Below, one piece after another: positions 22,669 through 30,390 of a stretch of 62,595 nucleotides of DNA. Position 1 is the first letter of the stretch, and every line of letters begins with the position of its first letter. The notes below the pieces were generated by a model that saw nothing but the letters and a program-made list of their open reading frames with translations, was not told the DNA's origin and did not search any database. The stretch lies in IMG/VR virus record IMGVR_UViG_3300021963_000130, positions 1 through 62,595 of that record, one strand, 5' to 3'. Both the position numbers and the translations under genes were made by a program. The stretch is from a virus.

Positions 22669-22886
22669 ACAACCCACCAGCATACCCAACAAACAACTGG
22701 ACGCAGATAGCACCGTACTCTAGCGGTTACAGCGAGGGCATGACCTTGCGTGATTACTTTGCGGCAAAAGCTATGCAAGGAATGCTTGCAGGGTTACTTG
22801 CTTACGGTCACGACATTATGTGGAATGAAATAGCCAAAGATGCGTACAGAGAAGCAGACGCAATGTTGAAAGCGAGGAATGAATGA
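22665..22886 (+). CDS. Conserved phage protein with GMTLRDYFAAKAMQG motif
   Basis: A 73-residue protein containing GMTLRDYFAAKAMQGMLAGL and a C-terminal IAKDAYREADAMLKAR helix. This pattern occurs in many small phage and prophage proteins of unknown function, often in runs of small early genes as here. The start at 22665 is set by the ATGA overlap and GGGAGAAAGC. Confidence 0.78.
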   Translation: MNNPPAYPTNNWTQIAPYSSGYSEGMTLRDYFAAKAMQGMLAGLLAYGHDIMWNEIAKDAYREADAMLKARNE

Positions 22887-23098
22887 GAGACACGGTAAGT
22901 AAATTCATCCGTGAGATTCTGCGCTCCCGTACTCTGCGGGAGATCATTGCCAAGGAACTGCGTGAAGCACACCAGAAGAAGCTTGAAGCTGAGTCTGCTG
23001 TGGAGTATGCAGTGTCCATTGTTAGCTACAACGAGAAGCGAATCAAGCGCCTTGAGAACAGACTGACAGAACATACACAAGAAGGGGATTACGTATGA
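22883..23098 (+). CDS. Small coiled-coil early protein
   Basis: A 71-residue protein, MRDTVSKFIREILRSRTLRE onward, with a long charged helix likely to form a coiled coil. It overlaps both neighbours by 4 bases. No specific family is recognised. Confidence 0.7.
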   Translation: MRDTVSKFIREILRSRTLREIIAKELREAHQKKLEAESAVEYAVSIVSYNEKRIKRLENRLTEHTQEGDYV

Positions 23099-23316
23099 CA
23101 CAAGATGAAATTATTGATATGGCAAGACAGGCTGGTTTCAAAATGGAAAACTCAGCCGCAATTCAAGCCGCAGAAATCTTTGCCAATCTTGTAGCCGCCA
23201 AAGAACGTGAAGCATGTGCAAAGATTGTTGAAGAAAGTAGTTTGCCAGATGCTTACAGTGAAGACTGTTTGCCTGTAATTGCAAACGACATCAGAGCCAG
23301 AGGAAAACAAGCATGA
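23095..23316 (+). CDS. Small conserved early protein
   Basis: A 73-residue protein, MTQDEIIDMARQAGFKMENS onward, with FANLVAAKEREACAKIVEES, a helical pattern common in small phage proteins that lack an assigned function. ATGA overlaps couple it to both neighbours. Confidence 0.72.
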   Translation: MTQDEIIDMARQAGFKMENSAAIQAAEIFANLVAAKEREACAKIVEESSLPDAYSEDCLPVIANDIRARGKQA

Positions 23317-23942
23317 CACAAGAAGCATTGAAGCTGGCGCTTACCGCATTGGAGATTAACCTAACATTGCTGGAAAAAATAACTCCTTACAAAGGGCAAG
23401 AAGATTTTTTATCTGATGCCATCGCCATAACGCAGAACACCACCACTTTCATTAAAAAAGCCTTGGCACAAGAGCAAGAGCCTGTGGCGTGGCGCACGTT
23501 TGACGGTGAAGGTGGTTACGACTACCGCTCGTATGAGGATAACGAAAGTTATGCGGACGATTGGAATAAAAGAAATCCAAAACATGTTGGATGGGTTGAT
23601 GAGCTTTACACCCACTCACCACAGCCAGAGCAAGAGCCTTGGTGCATGAAGATGAACGGCTGCAAAACGAAGTGCAAAGACTGCCCCGATGAGCCGCCAG
23701 ATATTTGCTGTCAGCAATACGATACTTGTTTAAAGCCTTGTACACCAAGAGGTGTGCATCTTGCACAGCGCACATGGGTAGGGCTGACGGATGATGAAAT
23801 GGAAGCGACATTTATAGAGTGCGGAGGCAAGTGGAACGGTGACTTTTGGAAAATTGAAGATGCTGACTTTCACCCATTTTTAAGAACAATTGAAGCCAAA
23901 CTCAAGCAAAAGAACGGCTTTGCCGAGGAGAAGAACACATGA
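23313..23942 (+). CDS. Conserved phage early protein with a cysteine-rich insert
   Basis: A 209-residue protein opening MTQEALKLALTALEINLTLL, with EQEPVAWRTFDGEGG in the middle, a combination common in modular phage proteins. A Cys cluster at about residues 110-143 (CMKMNGCKTKCKDC, CCQQYDTCLKPC) is unusual and could bind metal. The C-terminal GLTDDEMEATFIECGGKW segment is another recurrent phage module. It looks like a mosaic of short shared modules. Function is unknown. Confidence 0.72.
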   Translation: MTQEALKLALTALEINLTLLEKITPYKGQEDFLSDAIAITQNTTTFIKKALAQEQEPVAWRTFDGEGGYDYRSYEDNESYADDWNKRNPKHVGWVDELYTHSPQPEQEPWCMKMNGCKTKCKDCPDEPPDICCQQYDTCLKPCTPRGVHLAQRTWVGLTDDEMEATFIECGGKWNGDFWKIEDADFHPFLRTIEAKLKQKNGFAEEKNT

Positions 23943-24181
23943 GCTTTACAGAAAAACAATTGAAGTTAATTAAGCGTTGCAAAGAAACAGGTTATGGCTG
24001 GAAAGAATTTGCTGTGAGTGTTGAAAGTCAAGGAAGATGCTCACCCAAACAAGAAGAAGTGCTTGTTAGGATGGTGAAAAGAATTAGGAAATATGAAAAA
24101 TGGGTATACAGCATAGGGCCTCGTAGGCATAGTTACAGTATTAGCGATTGCGAAATCATGTCTTTTGGGTTGCACATTTAA
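23939..24181 (+). CDS. Small basic early protein
   Basis: An 80-residue Lys/Arg-rich protein, MSFTEKQLKLIKRCKETGYG onward. It has ribosome site GAGGAGAAG and a 4-base overlap with the preceding gene. No domain is recognised; charge would suit nucleic acid binding. Confidence 0.7.
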   Translation: MSFTEKQLKLIKRCKETGYGWKEFAVSVESQGRCSPKQEEVLVRMVKRIRKYEKWVYSIGPRRHSYSISDCEIMSFGLHI

Positions 24182-24198
24182 TTCAAGGAGAAGAACAC

Positions 24199-24411
24199 AT
24201 GAGACATCTACGAGTACACATAAATGCGACTGGGTGGCGAGCCAAACTGGTAGAAGAGTATGACATTGATGATGAACACCACAAGGCGGCTATGGCGGCA
24301 TTGATAGAGGACATCAAACAAGCGGCGGTTGTACGTAACTACTTCATTGACCATTCAGCAATTTTGGAAATGTACGACAGACACATGGCATACAAGGAGA
24401 AGACCACATGA
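24199..24411 (+). CDS. Small early protein, unknown function
   Basis: A 70-residue protein, MRHLRVHINATGWRAKLVEE onward, with one strand then helices. The start at 24199 is chosen for the AAGGAGAAG site; the upstream in-frame ATG lies within the preceding gene. No domain is recognised. Confidence 0.7.
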   Translation: MRHLRVHINATGWRAKLVEEYDIDDEHHKAAMAALIEDIKQAAVVRNYFIDHSAILEMYDRHMAYKEKTT

Positions 24412-24590
24412 AAACCAAACAAGAAATCAAAGACGAAATCATTGAACTGTACGGGGCTACGCAAGCCTTGGGCGATGCAATGAACATACTACATGCACAG
24501 CGCATGGAGAAAAGCAAACAAATGATGGCGCTGAACCACATGCTCAAAGAGATGGATGGCGACGAATCTGAGGAGAAGATCAATGCTTGA
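24408..24590 (+). CDS. Small helical early protein
   Basis: A 60-residue helical protein, MKTKQEIKDEIIELYGATQA onward, ending in an acidic tail. Ribosome site AAGGAGAAG; ATGA overlap upstream and 8-base overlap downstream. No domain is recognised. Confidence 0.7.
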   Translation: MKTKQEIKDEIIELYGATQALGDAMNILHAQRMEKSKQMMALNHMLKEMDGDESEEKINA

Positions 24591-24750
24591 AGCAATCAGA
24601 ACATTTTGGGGTAAGCTGCGCGGCCAACATGGAGAGCGCAGCACAATCGTAGAGCAGGGGTTTGTGTACAGATGTACCAAGTGCCAGCTTATTTTCTTAA
24701 CACGAACAGCGGGGGAGGATCACAAGTGCCAAGACCAACGAGTGACCTGA
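24583..24750 (+). CDS. Small C2HC zinc-finger protein
   Basis: A 55-residue protein, MLEAIRTFWGKLRGQHGERS onward, with CTKC at 33-36 and HKC near 48-50, the spacing of a compact C2HC zinc finger. The start at 24583 follows GAGGAGAAGATCA. It overlaps the next gene, which starts with GTG. It may bind DNA or RNA; the target is unknown. Confidence 0.65.
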   Translation: MLEAIRTFWGKLRGQHGERSTIVEQGFVYRCTKCQLIFLTRTAGEDHKCQDQRVT

Positions 24751-24923
24751 CGCGATCAGGCAAAGCAATAGGCGTTCGTTTAACAGAATGGGAGTATCAA
24801 GAATGGATGAAACTTGGGGGGACAAAATGGCTGAGGGCCGCGCTAAGAGAAAGCAAACAAAAGACCGTCCAGTCTACGATGGGGTACGGGAGTACAGCGA
24901 CTGGAACCCATTCGAGCGCGTAG
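24726..24923 (+). CDS. Small basic protein (GTG start) with a GGTKWLRAAL helix
   Basis: A 65-residue protein read from a GTG at 24726, seven bases after GGGGAGG. It opens MPRPTSDLTRSGKAIGVRLT and has LGGTKWLRAALRESKQK. This arrangement (MPRP, then GIRLT and LGGxKWLR) is shared by many short phage and plasmid proteins thought to be ribbon-helix-helix-like DNA binders. It overlaps both the zinc-finger gene and the next gene in other frames. Confidence 0.62.
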   Translation: MPRPTSDLTRSGKAIGVRLTEWEYQEWMKLGGTKWLRAALRESKQKTVQSTMGYGSTATGTHSSA

Positions 24924-25015
24924 ACCCACTGGTCATTGAAGACATACACAAACGCCACGATCACAACAAGATCGTTCACACACTAGAAGACACAGAGGAG
25001 GAAGAACATGGATAA
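24827..25015 (+). CDS. Small charged early protein
   Basis: A 62-residue protein, MAEGRAKRKQTKDRPVYDGV onward, basic at the N-terminus and acidic at the C-terminus. The start at 24827 has GGGGGG upstream. It overlaps the preceding gene by about 97 bases in another frame and the next gene by 8 bases. No domain is recognised. Confidence 0.6.
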   Translation: MAEGRAKRKQTKDRPVYDGVREYSDWNPFERVDPLVIEDIHKRHDHNKIVHTLEDTEEEEHG

Positions 25016-25247
25016 ACATTTCAACGGCACACGGGCTGATGACTTACAGATCAGCGGCAATCACTACAAGGAGATGGCGGTACAACCGTGGGAACTGATG
25101 GAGTCAGTGCTGACACACGAGGAGTTTGTCGGCTATCTGAAAGGCAACGTTATCAAGTACGCATTGCGTGCTGGACGTAAAGAGGGGAGTGATGACTTGG
25201 GTAAGTGTAGACATTACATGATGAAACTAAAGGAGATAACAGCATGA
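25008..25247 (+). CDS. DUF3310 family protein
   Basis: A 79-residue protein with HYKEMAVQPWELMESVL, GYLKGNVIKYALRAGRKEGS and DDLGKCRHYMMKL, which match the DUF3310 family of phage proteins (sometimes labelled nucleotide kinase-like or SaV-like). Biochemical function is not settled. It lies just upstream of the replication genes, as in many phages. Starts behind GAGGAGGAAGAAC. Confidence 0.88.
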   Translation: MDKHFNGTRADDLQISGNHYKEMAVQPWELMESVLTHEEFVGYLKGNVIKYALRAGRKEGSDDLGKCRHYMMKLKEITA

Positions 25248-25435
25248 AGAGCATAACTGAACTGAACAACCACTTGACTGACCTGTACACGGCACTCAAA
25301 AATGGCACGATTGATGTGAAGACAGCGGCGGAGATGAACAACACCGCAGGTAAGATCATCAACGTGCAGAAGGTGCAGCTTGAGTACGCCGAACTTCGGG
25401 ACGAGAAACCCAACATAAACTTTTTGGAGGGCTGA
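25244..25435 (+). CDS. Small helical early protein
   Basis: A 63-residue helical protein, MKSITELNNHLTDLYTALKN onward, with an AAEMNNTAGKIINVQKVQLE helix. It overlaps DUF3310 by 4 bases and abuts the next gene. This helical pattern is common in small phage proteins next to replication genes; function unknown. Confidence 0.72.
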   Translation: MKSITELNNHLTDLYTALKNGTIDVKTAAEMNNTAGKIINVQKVQLEYAELRDEKPNINFLEG

Positions 25436-25884
25436 TGATGGAGGCAACTAAACAATGTTGCCGATGCTTGGAGACAAAGCCGCTTGCTGCATTCAATTTG
25501 AAACCGCAAGCGGCTTGCAAATCTTGTATAAATTTATATCAAGTTGTCTACCGCGAACGCAACCGTGAACTCATAAGAGAAAAAGCAAAAGCGTACAGCC
25601 GTGCAAAACAAGAAGAACGCCGTGAATACCTTACCACTTACAGAAACACCCACCGCAAAAAGTTAAACGCTAACCAGCGTGTGTACTCAAGTAGCGAAGA
25701 ACGAAAAATAAAAGACAAGGAGTATTTTGTAAAGCGAAATGAGTTGCTGACGGATGGGGATGTTCGTCACGCATTGAGCAGAGGCACAGGGCTTAAGAAA
25801 GAAGCTATTCCGCCTGAACTGGTTGAAGCCAAACGTTTACAAATAAAAATTAGGAGGGCATTATTAAATGGCATTAACACCTGA
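25435..25884 (+). CDS. Zinc-finger protein related to phage HNH proteins but lacking the HNH core
   Basis: A 149-residue basic protein. The N-terminus has CCRCLETKPLAAF and CKSC, the same Cys4 module found at the start of the HNH endonuclease at 55322-55819. A long Arg/Lys/Glu helix follows. The C-terminus (DVRHALSRGTGLKKEAIPPE) has no HNH histidines. It may be a DNA-binding remnant or a regulator. Two ATG codons (25435, 25438) follow GGAGGGCTG. It overlaps the VRR-NUC gene by 17 bases. Confidence 0.7.
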   Translation: MMEATKQCCRCLETKPLAAFNLKPQAACKSCINLYQVVYRERNRELIREKAKAYSRAKQEERREYLTTYRNTHRKKLNANQRVYSSSEERKIKDKEYFVKRNELLTDGDVRHALSRGTGLKKEAIPPELVEAKRLQIKIRRALLNGINT

Positions 25885-26170
25885 AGCGAAAGTGAAGAAG
25901 AAGGTCAAGGAGATACTTGACCAGATGGGGGTGTACCATTTCTCACCTATGCAAAACGGCATGGGTAGGGCTGGCATACCTGACATCATTGGATGCCTTG
26001 ACGGGTGTTTCATCGCAATCGAATGCAAAGCAGGAAAGGGGAAGACAACGGCCTTGCAAGAACGTGAACTTAACCGGATACTGAACGCTGGGGGCTACTC
26101 CCTTGTCGTCAACGAAGAAAACATTAACCAACTATGGGAGATCAAAGAATGGATACAGAACAAAACTTAG
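25868..26170 (+). CDS. VRR-NUC domain nuclease
   Basis: A 100-residue protein that is essentially one VRR-NUC (PD-(D/E)XK) domain: GMGRAGIPDIIG supplies D39, IECKAGKGKTTALQ supplies E52, K54 and Q64. Such stand-alone domains cut branched or structured DNA and are common in phage replication regions, where they may resolve Holliday-like junctions. All catalytic residues look intact. The gene is coupled to its neighbours by overlaps. Confidence 0.88.
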   Translation: MALTPEAKVKKKVKEILDQMGVYHFSPMQNGMGRAGIPDIIGCLDGCFIAIECKAGKGKTTALQERELNRILNAGGYSLVVNEENINQLWEIKEWIQNKT

Positions 26171-26418
26171 AAGCGCGACTGGCGCTGATGTCAGACGAAG
26201 AGAAGCAGCACTTCAAGATGGTGGTGCTGGAACTCATCCAGTGCTACGGGCATGATGCAAAGCAAGCGGTCATCCTGTTCCACGGCAGCGACAAGCTGGG
26301 CGGTATCGTCACGCTTAACTGCAACGAGATGGAGGCGGCAGAACTTATGCTGGAAGCCAACGATTTTTTCGGCTTCTTGAACGTTATTGGCGCACCCCCA
26401 AAGGAGGCATTTAATTGA
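26149..26418 (+). CDS. Small early protein upstream of DNA polymerase
   Basis: An 89-residue acidic, helical protein, MDTEQNLEARLALMSDEEKQ onward. The ATG at 26149 has GGGAG eight bases upstream; the one at 26134 lacks a site. No domain is recognised. A good -10 hexamer TATAAT follows its stop (26421-26426). Confidence 0.65.
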   Translation: MDTEQNLEARLALMSDEEKQHFKMVVLELIQCYGHDAKQAVILFHGSDKLGGIVTLNCNEMEAAELMLEANDFFGFLNVIGAPPKEAFN

Positions 26419-26455
26419 GCTATAATAGATTTTCCAATATACTGGGAAATCAAAA

Positions 26456-26929
26456 ATGAAAAAGTCACACGGCGAGGTAACGCTAGTGAACGGTAAGCGG
26501 GTGGCATCTCTTGAATACCGTTCATGGCAGATGATGAAAAACCGTTGCTTAAACCCAAAGGCAAAAGACTATGCGTACTACGGTGGGCGAGGCATAACCG
26601 TTTGTAAAAAATGGCGGGATTCTTTTGAATCTTTTTTAGCTGACATGGGGCGACGCACATCACCTTTACACACGCTTGATAGAAAGGACGTAAACAAAAA
26701 CTATACCCCCAGCAACTGCCGTTGGGCAACTCGGCAAGAGCAATCACGTAACCGCTCGTATGCGTCAGTCAAGGCATGGCTGTTGGCAGAACGTCTTGGG
26801 GTTAAAGTTTCAACAGCGCGGCACATGATTGGGCAAGTACGCGCAAAAGACAAAGGCGACACTAGCTGGTTCGAGTTGTCCGCATTACGTGAAGCAGAAG
26901 TTCGTAAATTTATAAAGGAGAAGAAATGA
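26456..26929 (+). CDS. HNH/AP2-type homing endonuclease-like protein
   Basis: A 157-residue protein whose first 100 residues match a widespread phage endonuclease-like family: YRSWQMMKNRCLNP, YYGGRGITVCKKW, FLADMG, HTLDRKDVNKNYTPSNCRWA, TRQEQSRN. The C-terminal part adds a helix-turn-helix-like segment (LLAERLGVKVSTARHMIG). These proteins often behave as selfish genes beside replication genes. A -10-like TATAAT lies 30 bases upstream. It overlaps the polymerase gene by 4 bases, so it is integrated into the operon. Confidence 0.8.
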   Translation: MKKSHGEVTLVNGKRVASLEYRSWQMMKNRCLNPKAKDYAYYGGRGITVCKKWRDSFESFLADMGRRTSPLHTLDRKDVNKNYTPSNCRWATRQEQSRNRSYASVKAWLLAERLGVKVSTARHMIGQVRAKDKGDTSWFELSALREAEVRKFIKEKK

Positions 26930-28893
26930 CAAAACCATTTGATCGGATATTAACGATTGATCTAGAGACTCGGTGGGACAAAAAAGAATATACGTTATCA
27001 AAGATGACGACAGAGGAGTACATACGTGACAAGAGATTCAAAGCATTTGGAGTATGCGTACATGAATTCGGAACCGATGATCCTATTGAATGGATTGGAG
27101 GAGATGGACTATCTGAATACTTTTCTGGAGTCGACTGGGGACGAACCGCAGTGCTTGCGCATAACGCACAGTTCGATGTCTCAATTATGGAATGGGTATA
27201 TGCCGCTAAACCCGCCTTCATCTTCGATACATTATCAATGGCACGAGCTTTACGTGGCGTGGAAGTTGGTAATTCCCTCGCCAAACTTGCAGCAGATTTT
27301 GGACTGCCTGCTAAAGGAACCGCTGTCAACAGCACAAACGGTTTACTACAGTTGGGACTGGACATTGAACAAGAACTTGCCGAGTACTGTGCGCATGACG
27401 TGTACCTGTGCGAAGAAATCTTCAAGCGACTCTCAGCAGGTTATCCCAAATCCGAACTGCGTCTGATAGACATGACGCTCAAGATGTACACACGACCACA
27501 GCTTGAGCTTGACAGCAAGATGCTCATCAAAGCATTAACAGAAGAAGGAGAACTACGTGAAGGATTACTTCAACGACTCGGCATACAAGAGGCTGAGCTT
27601 GCATCGAACCCGAAGTTTGCTGACGTACTTCAAAAACTCGGGGTTACTCCCCCGACTAAGGTCAGTAAAACTACCGGCAAAGAAGCGTTCGCTTTCGCCA
27701 AGAATGATGCCATGTTCCAAGCGTTGCTCAACAGTGAACGTGAAGATGTTGCCCTCCTTTGTGAAGCACGCCTTAAAGTTAAATCCACGACAGAACGAAC
27801 AAGGGCACAGCGATTTCTTGACATCAGTCAGCGCGGCAAACTACCGGTTCCGCTATCGTATTACGGTGCTCTCTCGGGCCGCTGGACGGCAGCAAAGGGT
27901 AGTGCCATCAACATGCAAAACCTCAAGCGCGGAAGTTTCTTACGCAAAGCAATTATGGCTCCCGATGGCTACCAACTCGTCGTCGGTGATCTTTCGCAAA
28001 TTGAGCCGCGAGTCCTCGCGTGGCTCGCAGACTATGCAGATATGCTTGACATCTTCCGCGCTGGTGGTGACCCTTATGCGGCATTCGGTAGCCAGATGTT
28101 CAACATACCCGATCTCACCAAAGAGTCTCACCCCGATCTCCGTCAATCGGCGAAGAGCGCACTGCTTGGCTGCGGCTATGGATTGGGTTGGGCTTCGTTC
28201 GCGTCGCAACTTCTCGTAGGGTTCCTTGGTGCGCCGCCGGTACGGTACGACAAAGCGTTTGCCAAGAAGCTGGGGGTCGATCAGGCGTACGCCGAACGCT
28301 TCCTTGACTGGGATGACAACGTGACCAAGATGCTGGAGATACCGCACACCTGTACACAGCAGGAGCTGTTGACCCACTGCCTTGCGGCTAAACGGATCAT
28401 CGACATCTACCGCGCCACTGCCCACCCCGTTACTACCTTCTGGGACATGTGCTCACAGCTTATCGAGGACAGTTTGTATGGGGGTAAGGTGTACCAGTAC
28501 AAGTGTTTGACATTCAGCAAGGAACGTATAGAATTACCAAACGGGATGAGCTTGCTCTACCCCGAACTCAGACGCACAAAAGATGACAAAGGTAGGAGCC
28601 AGTGGGTATACGGGCCAAACGCTACCAAGCTGTATGCAGGAAAGTTGACCAATAACGTTACGCAGGCCGTAGCGCGTATTGTCATGACCGATGGAATGTT
28701 GAGGGTATCGAAGAAGTACCCCGTGGTAGGCACAGTGCACGATGAACAGATCGTGTTGGTGCCTGATGCAGAAGTCGTTGAAGCCAAGCCTTGGGTCTTG
28801 GGCCAGATGACATTGGAGCCAAAGTACTTGCCGGGGATACCTCTGGCCGCTGACGGTGGTGCACACCGTAGATATGGAGAAGCAAAACAATGA
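26926..28893 (+). CDS. Family A DNA polymerase with 3'-5' exonuclease domain
   Basis: A 655-residue replicative polymerase. The exonuclease has IDLE (D12, E14), LAHNAQFD and EYCAHDVYLCE. The polymerase has motif A VVGDLSQIEPRVLAWL, motif B RQSAKSALLGCGYG (R406, K410), and motif C GTVHDEQIVL. In the O-helix, the position equal to E. coli Pol I Phe762 is Leu414, a substitution studied as a marker of phage lifestyle. No 5' nuclease domain is present. Ribosome site AAAGGAGAAG. Confidence 0.95.
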   Translation: MTKPFDRILTIDLETRWDKKEYTLSKMTTEEYIRDKRFKAFGVCVHEFGTDDPIEWIGGDGLSEYFSGVDWGRTAVLAHNAQFDVSIMEWVYAAKPAFIFDTLSMARALRGVEVGNSLAKLAADFGLPAKGTAVNSTNGLLQLGLDIEQELAEYCAHDVYLCEEIFKRLSAGYPKSELRLIDMTLKMYTRPQLELDSKMLIKALTEEGELREGLLQRLGIQEAELASNPKFADVLQKLGVTPPTKVSKTTGKEAFAFAKNDAMFQALLNSEREDVALLCEARLKVKSTTERTRAQRFLDISQRGKLPVPLSYYGALSGRWTAAKGSAINMQNLKRGSFLRKAIMAPDGYQLVVGDLSQIEPRVLAWLADYADMLDIFRAGGDPYAAFGSQMFNIPDLTKESHPDLRQSAKSALLGCGYGLGWASFASQLLVGFLGAPPVRYDKAFAKKLGVDQAYAERFLDWDDNVTKMLEIPHTCTQQELLTHCLAAKRIIDIYRATAHPVTTFWDMCSQLIEDSLYGGKVYQYKCLTFSKERIELPNGMSLLYPELRRTKDDKGRSQWVYGPNATKLYAGKLTNNVTQAVARIVMTDGMLRVSKKYPVVGTVHDEQIVLVPDAEVVEAKPWVLGQMTLEPKYLPGIPLAADGGAHRRYGEAKQ

Positions 28894-29222
28894 CAACACT
28901 ACATGAAGGGCTTGCAATAGGCCACGCAAGGGCAAACGATGCGGCACTGCACGCAGGAGATAGCTGGGTCTCAACGGCTGTCGAGGCATTTAGGGCACAC
29001 GCGCTTACCAACCAGTGGTTTACAACAGAACAAGTTAGGCAAGCGTACCCCGATCTGCCTGAACCACCTGACAAACGTGCATGGGGCGCAGTGCCTCGGC
29101 TTGCACAGCGAGAAGGAATTGTCACGCCACATGGTTGGGTACGCGCCAGCAGCCCGACAGTGCACGGCATGGTAGTGACGCTGTGGAAATCAAGTACATA
29201 CAGAGGAGAAGCAAAACAATGA
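28890..29222 (+). CDS. Small protein downstream of the polymerase, possible wHTH
   Basis: A 110-residue protein with AHALTNQWFTTEQVRQAYPD and a segment with GAVPRLAQREGIV, which together read like a small winged-helix fold. It overlaps the polymerase gene by 4 bases. Similar proteins occur next to phage polymerases. Function is not established. Confidence 0.68.
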   Translation: MTTLHEGLAIGHARANDAALHAGDSWVSTAVEAFRAHALTNQWFTTEQVRQAYPDLPEPPDKRAWGAVPRLAQREGIVTPHGWVRASSPTVHGMVVTLWKSSTYRGEAKQ

Positions 29223-29539
29223 AGACAAAAATAAAAACACCGCTACCAAGCCGCATACGTGTGGGCGCTAAGCAGTACTCAATCGACATCGTGGAGACCA
29301 TGCTGCGCAAGCGGTGCATGGCGCGTATCTACTACGACCACAGCAAGATTGAGATCGGACAGTTCAGCAACGTGACAGGTAAGCAGTTCGATGACGACAA
29401 GGTGCAGGAGAACTTCTGGCATGAAGTAACGCATGCCATCCTGCACGACATGGGCGAGAACAGACTCAACGGCAACGAGAAGTTTGTGGTCGAGTTCTCA
29501 AAGCGTTTATCACAAGCAATCAAGTCTGCGAGGTTTTAA
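29219..29539 (+). CDS. Small HExxH zinc metalloprotease-like protein
   Basis: A 106-residue protein with WHEVTHAILHDMGE; H68, E69 and H72 form HExxH, and a downstream Glu may be the third ligand. This compact zincin type occurs in phage early regions and in ImmA-like and SprT-like proteins. Protease activity is plausible but unproven. It has the ribosome site GAGGAGAAGC, the exact complement of the motif in the candidate small RNA. It overlaps the preceding gene by 4 bases. Confidence 0.75.
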   Translation: MKTKIKTPLPSRIRVGAKQYSIDIVETMLRKRCMARIYYDHSKIEIGQFSNVTGKQFDDDKVQENFWHEVTHAILHDMGENRLNGNEKFVVEFSKRLSQAIKSARF

Positions 29540-29719
29540 ATGATAGTAGAAATTTTTGACGACGGTGAAGAGTTAACACCAAAAGAGAAAAAAATGATGG
29601 AAGCATTCATGCACGGCGGCATGCTCAAGTACAAATACACAAAAGACGGGCAGGTAGAACTGGATGTCATTCCAGTTCACGACCTTTATCCCGACGCGCC
29701 AAAGGATGACATTCAATGA
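29540..29719 (+). CDS. Small acidic protein, unknown function
   Basis: A 59-residue acidic protein, MIVEIFDDGEELTPKEKKMM onward, encoded between the metalloprotease-like gene (its ATG shares the preceding TAA) and the Cas4-like nuclease gene (4-base overlap). No domain is recognised. The perfect packing between neighbours supports it as a real gene. Confidence 0.7.
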   Translation: MIVEIFDDGEELTPKEKKMMEAFMHGGMLKYKYTKDGQVELDVIPVHDLYPDAPKDDIQ

Positions 29720-30381
29720 AACAAGTAACGTGGAGCCACAGTGCCCTGAAAGATTTTGAAGGATGCCCACGCAGGTATCACGAAGTCAAGGTGCTTAACA
29801 AATACCCGTTTCAGGAAACTGAGGCTACGCATTACGGCAAGGAGTTTCACACCGCTGCTGAACTGTATATCCGTGACGGCACACCACTGCCCAAGCAGTT
29901 CTCATACGCGCAGGAAGTTCTTGATGCACTGTTGGCCAAGCCGGGCAGGAAGCTGTGCGAGTACGAGATGGGCATCATGCCTGATCTTCAGCCGTGCAGT
30001 TTCAATGAGAAGAAACGCTGGGTGCGCGGTATTGCTGACTTGCTCATCATTGATGACGACAACCTGACCGCCACTGTCGTGGACTACAAGACGGGCAACA
30101 ACCGCTACCCTGACCTTGACCAGTTAAAGCTGATGTCGATGATGGTGTTCAAGCACTTCCCGCACATCCGCAGGGTCAAGTCAGCGTTGCTGTTCGTGGT
30201 CAAGAATGATATGGTTAAGTTCAGCATGGCGCTGGACGATGCCGATGCTGAGTGGTGGAAGTACCGCGAGCGTGTGGCTAAGTTAGAGCAGTGCTTTGAT
30301 ACAGGCGTGTGGAACCCGAAGTCCTCCGCGCTATGCCCGTGGTGCCCAGTTAAATCATGTGAGTACAACCCAAAACATTAG
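29716..30381 (+). CDS. Cas4/RecB-like PD-(D/E)XK nuclease with a cysteine cluster
   Basis: A 221-residue protein. The opening SHSALKDFEGCPRRYHEVKV is typical of PDDEXK_1 nucleases. RGIADLLIID and TVVDYKTG provide the catalytic D...DxK core. C17 together with C207, C210 and C215 (CPWCPVKSC) would hold an iron-sulphur cluster as in Cas4 and AddB. It probably acts as a 5'-3' or end-processing exonuclease in recombination. There is no CRISPR context. Confidence 0.85.
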   Translation: MKQVTWSHSALKDFEGCPRRYHEVKVLNKYPFQETEATHYGKEFHTAAELYIRDGTPLPKQFSYAQEVLDALLAKPGRKLCEYEMGIMPDLQPCSFNEKKRWVRGIADLLIIDDDNLTATVVDYKTGNNRYPDLDQLKLMSMMVFKHFPHIRRVKSALLFVVKNDMVKFSMALDDADAEWWKYRERVAKLEQCFDTGVWNPKSSALCPWCPVKSCEYNPKH

Positions 30382-30390
30382 GAGTGAATC

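Noticed and set aside
26421-26426. TATAAT as a confident promoter for the HNH/AP2 gene
   Set aside because: No matching -35 element lies at 16-18 bases; kept only as a note under that gene.
29716-30381. CRISPR-associated Cas4 and a CRISPR array
   Set aside because: The nuclease is Cas4-like, but no direct-repeat array and no other cas genes are present.
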